In this document: positions 1 through 11,778 of the stretch, piece after piece | How the letters are laid out: the number at the start of each line of letters is the position of its first letter | How positions within the stretch are numbered: the first letter of the stretch is position 1 | Assembly (NCBI GenBank): GCA_025677825.1 | Contig: JAIXMO010000091.1 | Location: forward strand, 1-62,807 | DNA length: 62,807 bases | DNA from: Helicostylum pulchrum | Taxonomy: Eukaryota; Mucoromycota; Mucoromycetes; Mucorales; Mucoraceae | Reading direction: 5' to 3' | The notes under the pieces: model-generated | Databases searched by the model: none | The model's input: the letters and a program-made list of their open reading frames with translations, nothing else | What the model was told of the DNA's origin: nothing | Program-made: the position numbers and the translations under genes

Positions 1-2708
1 CTTGGTTAAAGTTTTTATGGGAAGCTTATCGTACTGTTTTGGATATTATGAGAAACAACTCTCGTTTAGAATCACTTTACAACTCTGTCACCTTGAAAGC
101 ATTCCAATTTTGTTTGACTTATGATCGTAAGACAGAATTCCGTCGTCTTTGTGAAATTCTTCGTAACCATTTCCTCAACGTCGCTAAATACTCTCACCAA
201 CCTCATGCTGTCAACTTGAACGATCCCGAGACTTTGCAACAATATTTGGAATCTCGTTTTGCTCAATTGAACGCAGCAGCCGAATTAGAATTATGGCAAG
301 AAGCCTTCAAGTCTGTTGAAGATATCCACACTCTTTTAACTACCAGCAAGCGTCCTCCCAAGCCCGTGATGATGGCCAACTACTACGAAAAGTTGACCAA
401 GATCTTCATGGTCTCTGACGATTACCTTTTCCACTCTGCTGCTTGGAACAGATTCTCTGCTATTGAACGTTCTATCAACAAGAACTTGACTGAAGATCAA
501 CAATCTCACATGGCCTCAGTTGTTCTCTTATCTGCTCTTGCTATTCCCATCATCACCACCACCAAGACCCGTCCTGGATATGTTGAAGCTGATGAGTACC
601 GTGTTCAAAAGCTTAACCGTCTCTCTATGCTTATGGGATTAAACGCTCACCCTACCCGTACTGGTTTATTAAAGGAAGCCCTTAACAAGAACATCTTGTC
701 TCGTGTTCGCCCTGAAATCCGTGACTTGTACAACATCCTCGAAGTTCAATTCCACCCTCTCTCTATCTGTAAAAAGATCAACCCCATTATGGTCAAGTTA
801 GCTGAAGATAAGGATTTAGCTACATATGTTCGTCCCCTTCATCAAGTTATCTTGACTCGTCTTTTACAACAATTGTCTCAAGTTTATACTACTGTTAAGC
901 TTGACTTTGTTTTAAACTTGGCTTCTTTCCCTGCCCCCTTCAACTATGATGCTGCTACCATTGAAAAGTTCATCATGAACGGTTGTAAGCGTGGAGAATT
1001 AAATATCCGCATTGATCATGCTTCTCAAAGTTTAATCTTTGAGACTGATTTGTTTGCTCCCCCCAAGGATACCGTTACCGAAGGTATTCAATTACAATCT
1101 TCTCCTGCTGATTTGATGCGCACCCAATTATCTCGTCTTGGTGTCAGTCTTCATGCTGTTGTTCAAATGATCGATCCCTCCGTCAAGGAGAACGCTGAAA
1201 AGGCCAAGCAAGCCGTTGTTCAACGTGCTCTCGCTGGTGCTGAACAAGAACACAAGCATGCTTTAGCTCGTAAGGTTATCATTGAACGTCGTAAGGAAAT
1301 TATCGAGACTGAAATTGCTCGCAAGGAAAAATTGATCGCACAAGAAAAGGCTGCCGCTGCTGCCAAGAAGGCTGAGGCTGAAAAGAAGCGTGTTGAAGAA
1401 GACTTGAAGCGTCGTGAAGAAGAACGTATTAAGCGTATTCAAGATGAAGTTCAACGTGATCAAGCTAAGCGTATTGCCGAAGAAATTTCTTCCAAGACTG
1501 GTCTTCAATTAAAGCCTGAGGAAATCGAAAACTCTGATGTCAACACTCTCTTAAACCTTAAGGTGTCTCGTCTTCAAACCGAACAAAAGGAATTAAGCGA
1601 TCGTCTTAAGCAAATCTCCAAGCGTATTGATCATACTGAACGTGCTTATAGAAAGGAAGAAATTCCTCTCTTGGAGAAGGATTATGAGCAACAACAAAAG
1701 ACCGATAAGGCTTTCTACGAAGCAGCCAAGAAGGCTGAAATTGCTGCCTCCAAGGCCAAGTTTGAAGAAAACATGAAGCTCAAGGCTCGTCTTATTCGTA
1801 TCTCTGGAGATTATAAAACATACAAGGCTAAGCTCGAAAAAGAGCGCAAGGCCGCTACTGACGCTAAGCGTAAGGCAGCTGAAGAGGCTATTGCCAAGGA
1901 GAAGGCTGAAAGAATTGCGCTCTGGCGTGAAAAGAGAGAGCAACTTATCAAGCTCCGTGAACAAGAAGAAGCTGAGGAACGTCGTCGTGAACAAGAGGAA
2001 TATGAAAGATTCGAACGCGAGGAACGTGAGCAGGCAGAAAAGGAAGCTCGTCTTGCTGAAGAGAAGGCACGTGCTGCTGAAGAGAAAAAGAAGCTTGATG
2101 AAATTGCCAAGAAGCAAGCAGAAAAAGAAGCTGAAATTGAACGTAAGCTTCAAGAAGAAAAGGCTGCTATCAAGTCTACTTATGCCCCTCCTGGTGCTCG
2201 TCGCTCTGGATCTCCTTCCGCTACCGGATGGAGAGGTCGTGAGAATGCTCGTGCCGCTGCCCCTGCTGAAAGAGAAGCTCCCGTTGCTGTCGTCGGCGCC
2301 GCCACTGGTGGTGGGTGGAGAAGTCGTGAAGCTGCTCGCGCTCCTGAACGTGCTCCCGAGCGTGTCGCCGAGCGTATCCCCGAGCGTGCTCCTGAACGTA
2401 GTGATAACTCCGGTGCCTGGCGTAGTGTTACTCGTCCTACTACTGAACGTCGTGAAGGTGGTTTCGGTGGTGATCGTGCTCCTCGTCGTGAAGGTGGGTT
2501 TGAACGTCGTGACGGTGGTGAACGTCGTGAAGGTGGGTTCGAGCGTCGTGAAGGTGGGTTCGGTGGCGATCGTGCCCCTCGTCGTGAAGGTGGTTTTGAA
2601 CGTCGTGAAGGTGGTGAGCGTCGTGAAGGTGGCGAACGTCCTCCTGCTCGTGGTACTCCTGCTAGAGGTCCCGGTGCCGGTTCTGCTGGTAGCGAAAGAC
2701 GTTGGTAA
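1..2708 (+). CDS. TIF32: Eukaryotic translation initiation factor 3 subunit A (eIF3a), 3' part
   Basis: The gene is open at the left edge. The frame begins at base 3 and reads WLKFLWEAYRTVLDIMRNNS, a conserved eIF3a stretch, so the true start lies outside the window. About 901 residues are visible to the TAA at 2706-2708. A PCI-type helical domain covers roughly nt 420-1050. A very long charged coiled coil (KRREEERIKRIQDE type) follows to about nt 2170. The protein ends in an Arg/Gly/Glu-rich tail with repeated ERREGGF and GGDRAPRREGGF units. eIF3a scaffolds the eIF3 complex on the 40S subunit and helps recruit the pre-initiation complex in the cytoplasm. No intron is visible. Codon use is strongly biased, as in highly expressed genes. 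The coiled coil and repeat tail also create long spurious antisense reading frames. Identification is firm; only the 5' end is missing. Confidence 0.95.
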   Translation, partial: WLKFLWEAYRTVLDIMRNNSRLESLYNSVTLKAFQFCLTYDRKTEFRRLCEILRNHFLNVAKYSHQPHAVNLNDPETLQQYLESRFAQLNAAAELELWQEAFKSVEDIHTLLTTSKRPPKPVMMANYYEKLTKIFMVSDDYLFHSAAWNRFSAIERSINKNLTEDQQSHMASVVLLSALAIPIITTTKTRPGYVEADEYRVQKLNRLSMLMGLNAHPTRTGLLKEALNKNILSRVRPEIRDLYNILEVQFHPLSICKKINPIMVKLAEDKDLATYVRPLHQVILTRLLQQLSQVYTTVKLDFVLNLASFPAPFNYDAATIEKFIMNGCKRGELNIRIDHASQSLIFETDLFAPPKDTVTEGIQLQSSPADLMRTQLSRLGVSLHAVVQMIDPSVKENAEKAKQAVVQRALAGAEQEHKHALARKVIIERRKEIIETEIARKEKLIAQEKAAAAAKKAEAEKKRVEEDLKRREEERIKRIQDEVQRDQAKRIAEEISSKTGLQLKPEEIENSDVNTLLNLKVSRLQTEQKELSDRLKQISKRIDHTERAYRKEEIPLLEKDYEQQQKTDKAFYEAAKKAEIAASKAKFEENMKLKARLIRISGDYKTYKAKLEKERKAATDAKRKAAEEAIAKEKAERIALWREKREQLIKLREQEEAEERRREQEEYERFEREEREQAEKEARLAEEKARAAEEKKKLDEIAKKQAEKEAEIERKLQEEKAAIKSTYAPPGARRSGSPSATGWRGRENARAAAPAEREAPVAVVGAATGGGWRSREAARAPERAPERVAERIPERAPERSDNSGAWRSVTRPTTERREGGFGGDRAPRREGGFERRDGGERREGGFERREGGFGGDRAPRREGGFERREGGERREGGERPPARGTPARGPGAGSAGSERRW

Positions 2709-4477
2709 ATTCTTCAACCAAACCCCCTCCAATTTTTCTTTAAAAAAGAAAGCGAATATCCCCTTTCTTTTTTGTTCCAAATAACTTAATTTTTTATTCT
2801 TACGTCAAATAAAAATTCAAAATATATATATATCATTATCGCATTTAAAAAAACCAAGGAGAGAAAAGTTTATAGGAGGGGTCGTACATTTGATGTATTG
2901 GTTTTTAAACATTTTATTTACAAAAAAAAAAACCGGGATATAAAACAAAAAATAGTATTCTCGCTTTTATTCCTATTATTAGTTTTCGTCAATCGACGAT
3001 TAATAGCGTTAAGATCAGAAATTTTGCAGGATAGTTAAAAAAAAGGCACATAAAAAAACAGTAAAAACCGACAGAAAAAAAAAGGGGAGGAAGTGGGGAG
3101 AAGGAAAGGAGTGTAAAGATCAGTTGCATGCTTTCTTTTCCCGTTAAACTCCAAGGCTTAAATGCTTACAAGCGCTATGTCATTAACCATATCAAGTATG
3201 CACATTGAACTTGCATTAAATCTTCGATTTCGATAACAAGTATTTACTTCCAAAGCAACGTCATTGCGAAAAGTAACAACAGGAGGTAATATGATTAGCT
3301 TTAAAAGGGAATTGTTTTATTGACGAGTGTTATTAAAAAGAGCCTGCAGGATTTACTCTGTGTGTATGTGTGTGAGTTTTTTTTGCTTGTAGTGTATTTG
3401 ATTATATTGCAACAACAGTAATAAGAGTGAACAATCAAAGTAGTTTATAAGTAGGGTTTGATCTACGGTGGTACATAATAGAAGTTATAATACGACAACA
3501 GCATTCACGTTATTAATTGCAATGAAACAAAACTATTTTTTACCCCTATTTTTTCTATATATGCGATATGAATACCCCGTATATTATCATACCTCCAGAA
3601 CCAATCTGTATTATTTTTAAGTATAATTCCTTAGTGTGTGCGTGTATATATATATTCAAACCAGCTGATATATTATTATAACAGCATATCGTCGATACGT
3701 GCTTATAATTTATGTACATGAAAATGTGATAAATGACGAGATAGACGGGAAAAAAGTGTGGAAAGGGTTCATTTACTATTATTATAAGTATAAATGTGAT
3801 TATTAGCAATAAAATAACAAGCTGTGTAATATATATCACAAGCCGTCTAGTTGAAAAATCAATGTTTACGGAATATACGATATTTCATTATTCTTCCAAA
3901 TAAAGAGTTTGTGTATATTTATACTAGTCTCCTTATGTAGTGTGAAATGTCCCCCCCCCAATATCGTGTACTTCTTGACATCTCTATTATTGTTACCCCT
4001 TTTTGTCAAATATAAATGTTCAACATGTTGTATATATATATATTTCTTCTTCTTTAAAAAAAAGACACTTCTTTTTTCTCCTCTTCCTAGATGAGAACGG
4101 AATAGAACAAAAAAGACGTTTATTTATTTTTGTTACTGTAGTAAGTTAGGTTTGTAAAATAAACAGAGAATGGGATTATTACACAACACTCTTTTTGTTT
4201 TTGTTAGTTGAGTTTGTCACGTATAAAATAGATTGATTTGATTAGTTCATGCAATTGAAGAATAACACTACGTTTTTGCTGTTACTCCTATTAAACTTTC
4301 ATACCCCTTTAACTTTGATTCGAACCCCCTCAACATTCCTAATTCACTTTAACCGAATAATATATATTTAATACGCTTATATAAAGGAACTACAATTTTC
4401 AGTCTTTTTCTTTTTTTTTCTTGACAAATTTCTTTTCTTTTTTTTTCTTTTTTTTTCTTTCTTTCTGTAAATATATC
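2709..4477. other. Intergenic region between eIF3a and the homeobox gene
   Basis: I see no gene here. It holds the eIF3a 3' UTR, AT-rich spacer with short TA and TG runs, and the promoter of the homeobox gene. A sequence resembling a tRNA B-box in reverse (4317-4330) has no pairing arms around it. Confidence 0.6.
4400..4466 (+). promoter_or_regulatory. Pyrimidine-rich tract upstream of the homeobox start
   Basis: A nearly pure C/T tract ends about 10 nt before the ATG at 4478. Similar tracts precede the starts at 22337, 59233 and 61249. CT-rich leaders are common near fungal transcription starts. Any regulatory role is inference. Confidence 0.3.
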
Positions 4478-5479
4478 ATGTCTCAACAAAACACACATAT
4501 TAAGGAAGAAGAAGACTTTGACGACTATCATGAAGGACGAAAGTCGTCTATTTCTTCTAGCAACTTTAACCCTAATTTCTATGACCCATTTGAAATTAAA
4601 CATCGTAGGCGTACTTCGCGCGGACAATTTAAGATTCTTGAAAAAGCGTTCATTAATAATGCAAAACCCAATTCAAAAACTAGAAAAGATTTAGCAGAGA
4701 GTTTATCGATGACTCCACGCGGTGTACAAGTTTGGTTCCAGAACAGACGTGCAAAAGCAAAGCAGCAACAAGATAGTAATAAGAAATCCCATGATAGTAT
4801 GATTGATGACCTTCAAGTATCTTCACCTATTGTATTATCATCATCAGGTATGGTTCATAGTAGATCACAATCTTCTTCTTCTTGTTCGACATCATATTCA
4901 GTCAATCACGCAGTAAGCAGTGCACCACCTTTGTCATCACCACCTTCATCAGCACCAATCTATCAGCAACATCAACAACAATTGCAACAACAGGGTTGGT
5001 TTAGTGATGGTGCATCAACTGTAACTGAAGAAATGATTACTTCTTCTTCTTCACCTTTATTATTAACTCCACCTCAACAAAAGCAACAAGAAGAGTATTG
5101 CTGGTGGATGGATGATGTATCTGGTATCATGAATGGTGGTGGTCATCAGGCATTATTTAATCAACAGCAAGAAAATAATAGTAGTCATACTTTTAATAGC
5201 AGTAGTAATAATGTAGCAGCAACAGAGGATCATCCATTAGATGCATGGGCCTATATTGATAGTCTTGAAATTAACAACAATAACAATGAAAACCAATTCA
5301 TGCATACGTATAGTCGACATGTAACTGATTGGATTTCATCTACGAATAAAGCAGCTTGTAATAATAACAACTTTTATGTCATGTTGGAACAACATCAACA
5401 ACAACAACAGCAACAAAAAAGACAACAACCACTTATTGAACAAGAAGAACAGGTAAATTTTTTGTTTAGTACTCATTAA
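4478..5479 (+). CDS. Homeodomain transcription factor
   Basis: I chose the ATG at 4478 (MSQQNTHIKEEEDFDD) because the frame further upstream is only a translated pyrimidine tract with no ATG. The product is 333 residues. A homeodomain lies at about residues 42-98, starting with basic HRRRTSRGQF. Helix 3 is VQVWFQNRRAKAKQQQ, containing the diagnostic WFQNRR. The rest is low complexity: Ser-rich, Pro-rich, Asn-rich and poly-Gln tracts, typical of fungal activator or repressor regions. It should be a nuclear sequence-specific DNA-binding protein; its targets cannot be inferred. The end is slightly uncertain. A good 5' splice site (CAG/GTAAAT at 5453) lies just before the stop, and splicing to an AG near 5491 would replace the last residues with an equally short tail. 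Homeobox identity is firm, the orthologue is not assignable. Confidence 0.9.
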   Translation: MSQQNTHIKEEEDFDDYHEGRKSSISSSNFNPNFYDPFEIKHRRRTSRGQFKILEKAFINNAKPNSKTRKDLAESLSMTPRGVQVWFQNRRAKAKQQQDSNKKSHDSMIDDLQVSSPIVLSSSGMVHSRSQSSSSCSTSYSVNHAVSSAPPLSSPPSSAPIYQQHQQQLQQQGWFSDGASTVTEEMITSSSSPLLLTPPQQKQQEEYCWWMDDVSGIMNGGGHQALFNQQQENNSSHTFNSSSNNVAATEDHPLDAWAYIDSLEINNNNNENQFMHTYSRHVTDWISSTNKAACNNNNFYVMLEQHQQQQQQQKRQQPLIEQEEQVNFLFSTH

Positions 5480-6149
5480 AGCGCCTTACAGTTAAATAAT
5501 GTAAAATTTAACTAGATTATGCGACGTCTTTCCGAACCGTCCGAAATGGTAAACTCCTATTACAATATTCACCTTTAATTCGATTCTTTTCTTCTTTATA
5601 TATGTTCTACTTATGCTCTTCTTATATTATTATTACTATTATCTTCTTCTTTTATGTTTTATGATTCCCTTTATGAGCCTGGCCGGGCTAAAAACCTTAT
5701 TATTATATGATCTTTTTTCTTACCGAGTAAATTAATTATTTCCCTTTTTTCTGCTATTTTTTTTATATTGTACAATCGTCTCTTTTTTTCTTTTTCTTTT
5801 TCTTTTCTTTTTTTTATACGTGTATTAATAATAAACCTCTCTTTATTGAATTACTACCAATCTCTATTCTTATTTACATGCATACATAGTACATAAGGGT
5901 AAAATAACTAGCGTTATGCTAATTATGCTGCCCGAAAAAAAAAAATCCAGGTAAAGCTTTGTCTGTTGTTGTTATCCAAAACCTTAATTATGCAGTTTTA
6001 ATTGGTATTCAATTGTGATAACGTTCATGCAAATGCCAATTCAAGCAAAAACAAAACAAACTCGGTTTCCGTGTGACTGCCCTGAGTAAAACGTAGTTTT
6101 TTTCCTTTTAAAAAGAAAAACGTTTTCTTCCGTATTTTACAGTATTTAA
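5480..6149. other. Intergenic region between homeobox gene and SNU23
   Basis: 3' UTR and promoter sequence with T-rich and CT-rich runs. I see no coding potential. Confidence 0.6.
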
Positions 6150-6986
6150 ATGAGTGCTTACGGTGCAGGAAAAGCTGTACGTACATAAAAACATGGTTTA
6201 TGATATCATGACTTTTTAACCCTTTATTTTTATTTTAGAAAGATACAGATTTCAGACGAACCTGGAATAAAGCGGAATATGCAGCCAAGGGAAAAGCTCG
6301 TGAATCCCGCGATCGTCAAGCAGAACAGAATGATGAACGTAGAAAACTTGGTTTACCACCTTTAAAACCTCGTAAAGAATACAAGGAAGATGATACCAGT
6401 AAAGAAGCCTTAAAAGCTCGTGAGGAACGTATCAATATTGAACAAAACGTCGGTAAAATTCAAGTTGTGCAGGCTGCAGACTCGAGGAAACAACCCGGTT
6501 TTTATTGTAAAGATTGTGATGTTACCATTAAAGACAGTGTTACTTATATTGATCATTTAAACGGAAGAAAGCGTAAGAATTATATTGTTGTCACAAAAAC
6601 GAAAAAAAAAAAACGAAATTCTAACGTAATGTATTAGATTTAAATAATGTTGGTATTTCTAACAAGGTAGAAAAAGCTGATTTAAGTTCTGTTAAAGAAC
6701 GTTTAGCTTTATTAAAGCGAAAGAAGGAAAACCCTCAACAAGAAGAATATAGTAAGTTATATATTACCATGTGGATAGTATAATTACTGACAAGTATACA
6801 TGTATAGACTTGGATGAAAGGTTAGCTTCGATAAAGCAACAAGAAGAAGAAGAAAGACAAAAGAGACGTGAAAAGAAGAAGCAAAAGAAGGAACATCATA
6901 AAAAGAAGGAAGATGTAGGAGGGGAAGATGAAGATGATATGGCAAAAATGATGGGATTCTCTGGATTTGGATCTTCCAAGGCATGA
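6150..6986 (+). CDS. SNU23: U4/U6.U5 tri-snRNP protein Snu23 (ZMAT2 family)
   Basis: Four exons: 6150-6176, 6239-6572, 6638-6751 and 6808-6986, giving 217 residues, close to human ZMAT2. The N-terminus carries FRRTWNKAEYAAKAREK. A U1-type C2H2 zinc finger follows (FYCKDCDVTIKDSVTYIDHL, then NGRKH across intron 2). Next is a helical charged region and the hallmark C-terminal MAKMMGFSGFGSSKA, nearly identical to the animal protein. Snu23 is a nuclear component of the tri-snRNP, acting around 5' splice-site transfer during spliceosome activation. Introns are 56-65 nt; intron 2 contains CTAAC as a branch point. The gene converges on SLY1, with only 23 nt between the two stop codons, so the 3' UTRs probably overlap. 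Confidence 0.93.
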
Positions 6987-7009
6987 TTTATTATTATAAT
7001 TATTGTTAT

Positions 7010-9261
7010 TTATGTTGAAGAGGATTCTTTTCCAAGTGTAGCTAATTGATCCAAGAATTGATGAGGAGATAAAATATCTGTAGAACCATATGTAATCTTT
7101 CTTTTGTTGTTATTTTGCTATTAAAAACGTTAATTATTATCATTATCATCATTGATCCCGTATATATACTTACAGTAGCAAGTTCTTGTAAATTTTGGTA
7201 TTCTACGTAATTACCACCGCCTACAACAAATACAATGGCTTCTTGGAAAGTCACCTTATGTTGGCGTGGTGATCTCGAGTTTTTACTGACTTTGGGATCA
7301 AAGTAAAGATAATCACTTGCTTTGGATACTTCGTTTTGAGGTGGTGTCATGATATCAGATACAATCTTACTAACAACTAGTTCTCTACGAGTTGGTAATA
7401 AATTCTTTACGCCTGATAACAAGTTTTCAAAACCACCGCCCAATCCACCTTCTTTTAACCTATCTGAAAGCTTATTACCAATACTACTGAATCCGCGGAA
7501 TAAATCGTTTTGAGAGAATCCAGTCTGAGGTTGAGGTGGTGATGATATCATGGAGGTCATTCTCATTAATGCACGTACACTACATATAGAAATGTCAGTA
7601 AAATAGAAAAATAGTATGCCTATTATGAATAGTATTACGATTTAATATAATGTAAGGGCTCAACATCACAACCAGCTTCAGAAAGAGCATTTTCATATGC
7701 TTCCATATCTTCTTTTGAAATCTCTTCTACAGTTGAAAGATAATATATCAAGAATAATCTCATTTTATCTTCAGGATTCTTCTTTTCCTCATCACGAATT
7801 GTTTCCAATAAAGTGGTTTTATTCTGTCTAGTAATACTTTCTTCAATTTGAAAAAAGTTGTCCAATTGTCTATCCTTGATATCGTTCAATAATGCAGTGG
7901 CAATATTCATGTGCATATCCAAAGTTGCTTTTCTGGCTGTTAATTCGGGTAAAGCACTAATAGCAGACTTTAATAATTTGGTATTGGAAGACATGTCAAT
8001 ATTTCCAACATCCTCTAAAGTAGAAACACCACTAGCACCTGTAATCTCTGCAGCATCTCTTTTATATTTGTTTAATTCAGCATCAATATCTTCGGCTACT
8101 TGAGGAAATGGGCTAGATGCGTTCTTGGCCCAAAAGAAATCCTTGTTATCAATATCATAACTTCTCTTCTTTCCGGTTTCATTCGCTTCAACTGTAATGC
8201 GATTTAATTTCATTGAAAGAACGTCATGAACTAAAGCTTCATAAGTCCATGAATGACTCAACATGGGAGTTAAATCCATACTTCTATCTAATAAAATTAA
8301 CACGGGTCTTTGCAAGTTGGAATTGTTGTTATCGGAGAACAAGTTGGTTCTACTGTTCATTACATGGTCACGTAATTTACTGTCCAATTTATTAGCGACA
8401 ATCTCGGAAGCATTTCCACGAGGACAACGAATGATTGGAATAACACCCATTGTAACAATAACAGAAAATAGCGCGTTTACAGTCTTATCAACGGTTTCGT
8501 CAATCAAGGATTCAGTTGCTTTAGGGTTATTCAAGTTGATAAATGTTTGAGGTTGGTTCAATGAAAAGACGTTGGGGTTTGTACAGATAAAGTTAAGATA
8601 TTGATCGAAAACTTGGTTTACCATATCTGAAGTGTTGTCGGTAATAGTTGTAGTAGCAAATTCCTCTAATACAGGACGAGGTATAGTTGAACAGAAATTA
8701 ATGTAGTATGAATCATATAAATTACGATTTAAATCCTATATAAAAGTGTGTTTAAAAAGACGTTTTTCTTTGTAAACTGGTATTTTTTCTCTGTTTACCT
8801 CACAAATCTTTTTAATATTTTCAGAAGTAGGTTCTACAAAATAAACTGCTGGTACATCTGGTAATGGTGATCTATCTTGAGATAAAAGCCTGTACATATA
8901 AAATACTCCATTAAGTTTCGCTTCACGACACTTTGTCTTGCTTTGACTTACATGTGAACTGTAATACCGTTTTCACGAAGATCGTTAACGCGCATAATAG
9001 AAGAGATAATATCTTGTCCAAACTTGTCAAAAATTAACACCTTCCAAACAACGTTTTCTGGGCTACCAACTGCGCTAGTTGATGGTCCTTCAGGTGAATT
9101 CAGATGAAGCATATTTGCAACAGCAGCTATTTTTTTTTAAAAAAAAAAAAGAAACGTTAACAGGTATACAAAGAGAGTGTACTTTCTACATATTTACCAT
9201 ATTGTGCTGTACGTAGAGTGTGTGTATCTACAGCGGGAGTAGTGTTTATTTGATTCTGCAT
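7010..9261 (-). CDS. SLY1: Sec1/Munc18 family protein Sly1 (SCFD1), ER-Golgi SNARE regulator
   Basis: Six exons in transcription order: 9261-9198, 9126-8952, 8889-8799, 8735-7639, 7579-7174 and 7117-7010, giving 646 residues (human SCFD1 is about 640). Conserved blocks in order: [16 protein letters not shown] near the N-terminus, [63 protein letters not shown] and [20 protein letters not shown] near the end. SM proteins of the Sly1 class bind the syntaxin Sed5 and promote SNARE assembly in ER-Golgi and intra-Golgi transport. The ATG at 9261 begins [20 protein letters not shown]. All introns are 56-71 nt with GTAAGT-like donors. The phases of all six exons join without frameshift. Confidence 0.95.
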
Positions 9262-9562
9262 ATCGTGTATTCTAAAGAGCAAAAGATAAAAAAGACCCTT
9301 TAGGCGAATGGAATAACCAATAAAACTAATAATCGTGCCAAAAGTGTGGTCGTGACCGCAATTTTAGCGGACAGTTAAAAAAAAAATGGACCTTTTTGTT
9401 CTGTGTGAACACAAAGAATGAGGGCATTTCTTAAATAATAAAAAACAGAGTAGAGAAAATTTATTAAATTGTAATACATAAGTAAGTGATAAAAAAATAG
9501 AGAGTGTGACGAATTGTTTTACAGAGTGAAAAGAAAGAGGGGGTATTTTTTTTTCTTTTCTT

Positions 9563-11778
9563 TTATGGGTCGGGAGGAATCATTTGAGGAATCCAGTATT
9601 GCTGGATACATGCAATAGCACCAATTAAACACACCATGAAAAGAGAGTGTAAAATAGTTCGTCGCAAGATTTTACCTTCTTGACCTTGTAAACCAATAGT
9701 GGAAACACCTGTTGTAAGATTTTGAGGCGAAATCATTTTTGATGTAACTGCACCGGTCGAGTTGGTAGCTGCCATTAAAACGGCTGATAGACCAAGCTCA
9801 CGGGCTGCAACTACTTGCAAGTTACCAAACAAGGAATTGGCAGAGGTGTCACTACCGGATAAAAAACAAGCTAATATAAACAGTTAATAAGACAGGTTCA
9901 AGTAAATTAAATCAAAGTTTCAACTTACCAACCCAACCGAGCCATGCTGATAAAAAGGGAAAGGCTTTACCGACAGAAGACAATGTTAAACCGATAGTGT
10001 AAGCAATACCACTGTAGTTATAGAGATAGGCAAAGGCCATAATAAAGGAAACTGTGAGATCAGGATAAAAGAGTTGCTTTCCGGTTCGTTTAAGAGCAAT
10101 CCAAAACACGCGAGGGTGAGATCCGTTCCATAATACAAGACCGGCAAAGGGGATGGCAGAGACTAGAATAGCTGTACCTGTAGCTAAAGGTTCAAAGTTC
10201 CAAATAGCGTCGTATCTTTCGCCGTAGAGTGTAATATAGACTTCTTGATGAAGATGAGGCCACTCTACTGCAATTCTTCCATATTGAGGAAGTTTGGCAA
10301 AGGTCCAGCTATGTATTAAAAAAAAATTAGGGGGACTTTTTTCTGCATATTTTCTCTGTGTTTACTTACATAATGACAACACAAACAATAAGCACCCATG
10401 GACTCCAAGCCAACATAATCTCACGAGCATTAGGTTTCACTACGACTGCTTTGATTGGCATATTTTCGTTTTCCTTTGCTGCTGCTTCGCTACCTTGTGA
10501 TCCACCATCTTCAGTTTCTACTTGTGTAGCGTCCTTCTTCTTTGCACCTTCTGTTTGAACCTTTCCGAACGAATCATCTTGTTGCTCATTGATAGAAGAG
10601 CTTTTATGGCTAAGGTTTTCTTCATCGGGGGTGTCGTTTTTAATGGGTACTAAAACAGCTTCGAATTCAGGTCGGTATTTAGGTTTCCAGAATTGAACAA
10701 AGCCAACAAGTGCTATTAAAGATACAAGACCAGCAATTAAATCAGGAAGTTCAGGTCCAACCAAGTTTGCAAAAACACCCTAAAAAAAAAATGTTAAAAA
10801 AAAACCCCCCCCTCCACACCAAATTATTCCATGAAAAAAAACTTACTTGAATTACAGAAAATGAAAGACCTGCAACAAGAGCAGCTGGCCAACATTCAAT
10901 GAAACCAGCTCTAAAACCAGCATAAAAGGTTAAAACGTAAATAGGAAGAAGCAAACTTAAAAGAGGTAATTGACGACCCATCATAGCAGAAAGGCTCATG
11001 ACGGGTAATCCAGTAATGGTAGCTAAAGTTGTAACGGGAATACCTAAGGCACCAAATGCAACAGGTGTGGTATCAAAAATTAAAGTGTATGTTAAAGCAT
11101 CGGAGGGATCAAAACTATTAATAGATTATAGTTAGCTCTTTTTCGATTTATCTTGGTCTTTTATTACCCTAATGAGACCATTAAAGATGAACAAATAGCA
11201 CCAGGAATACCAAACCCAGCAACACCTATTATGTTATTAGTATCTTGCAGTTGGAGGTTTCATATAAAGTTTTTATTTAAATACCTTCTAAAAGAGCACC
11301 AAAACTATAACCGATAATCAATAAAATGATACGTTTGTCTGGTGGGGTATAAGTTAACATCCATCTACGAAAGTACTCGAATAAACCAGATTCAACTGTA
11401 GTGTTATAGATGAACATCGCGTTTACGACAATCCACATAATTGGCCAGTTTGCAAAAACAATACCGTTTCCGATAGATTCGAAACAATATTTTGCTGGCA
11501 TATTCCAACCGAAAATCGCGATAAATATACTAGTAAAAAAATAAGAAACTCAGGTTTTTTGTTATTTGATGTGTGCAGCCCACTTACCAAACAATAAGCC
11601 CTGAAAGAGACGCTAGATGCGCTGGAATTTTGAATATACCCAGCATAACCAGGACTAGAATAAGTGGTAAAAGGCCCACGAAGAAAGATCCAATCAAACT
11701 ATCGCCGATTGGAGCCAAAGGTTGAACGAATAACCCTTCAAACTGGGGACCAGTAGGCATTTCTGGTACATTAACCAT
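9563..11778 (-). CDS. L-lactate permease, LctP/LldP family (bacterial-type)
   Basis: Seven exons: 11778-11588, 11529-11285, 11225-11168, 11114-10847, 10779-10370, 10308-9929 and 9870-9563, giving 619 residues. The match to bacterial LldP runs along its length: GALLEG/VAGFGIP across intron 2, AFGALGIPV, MGRQLPLL, VGPELPDLIAGLVSL, PFLSAWLGWV, SGSDTSANSLFGNLQ and TGAVTSKMISPQNL. The family is a polytopic inner-membrane (here presumably plasma-membrane) carrier for lactate or glycolate, probably proton-coupled. It is about 70 residues longer than E. coli LldP, mainly through a hydrophilic Glu/Lys/Ser-rich loop after the PELPD block (about nt 10430-10660). Regular introns show it is settled in the fungal genome. 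The family is mostly prokaryotic, so an old horizontal origin is plausible but not shown. Confidence 0.92.

Noticed and set aside
1593..2780. 395-codon antisense open frame (and an 894-nt plus-strand frame 1891-2784) over the eIF3a tail
   Set aside because: Both are by-products of biased codons in the coiled coil and the Arg/Gly repeats. Their translations are Ser/Thr/Phe or Val/Leu low complexity, with no motif.
4305..4345. tRNA-like B-box on the minus strand (GGTTCGAATC)
   Set aside because: No pairing T-stem, anticodon stem or A-box at proper spacing.
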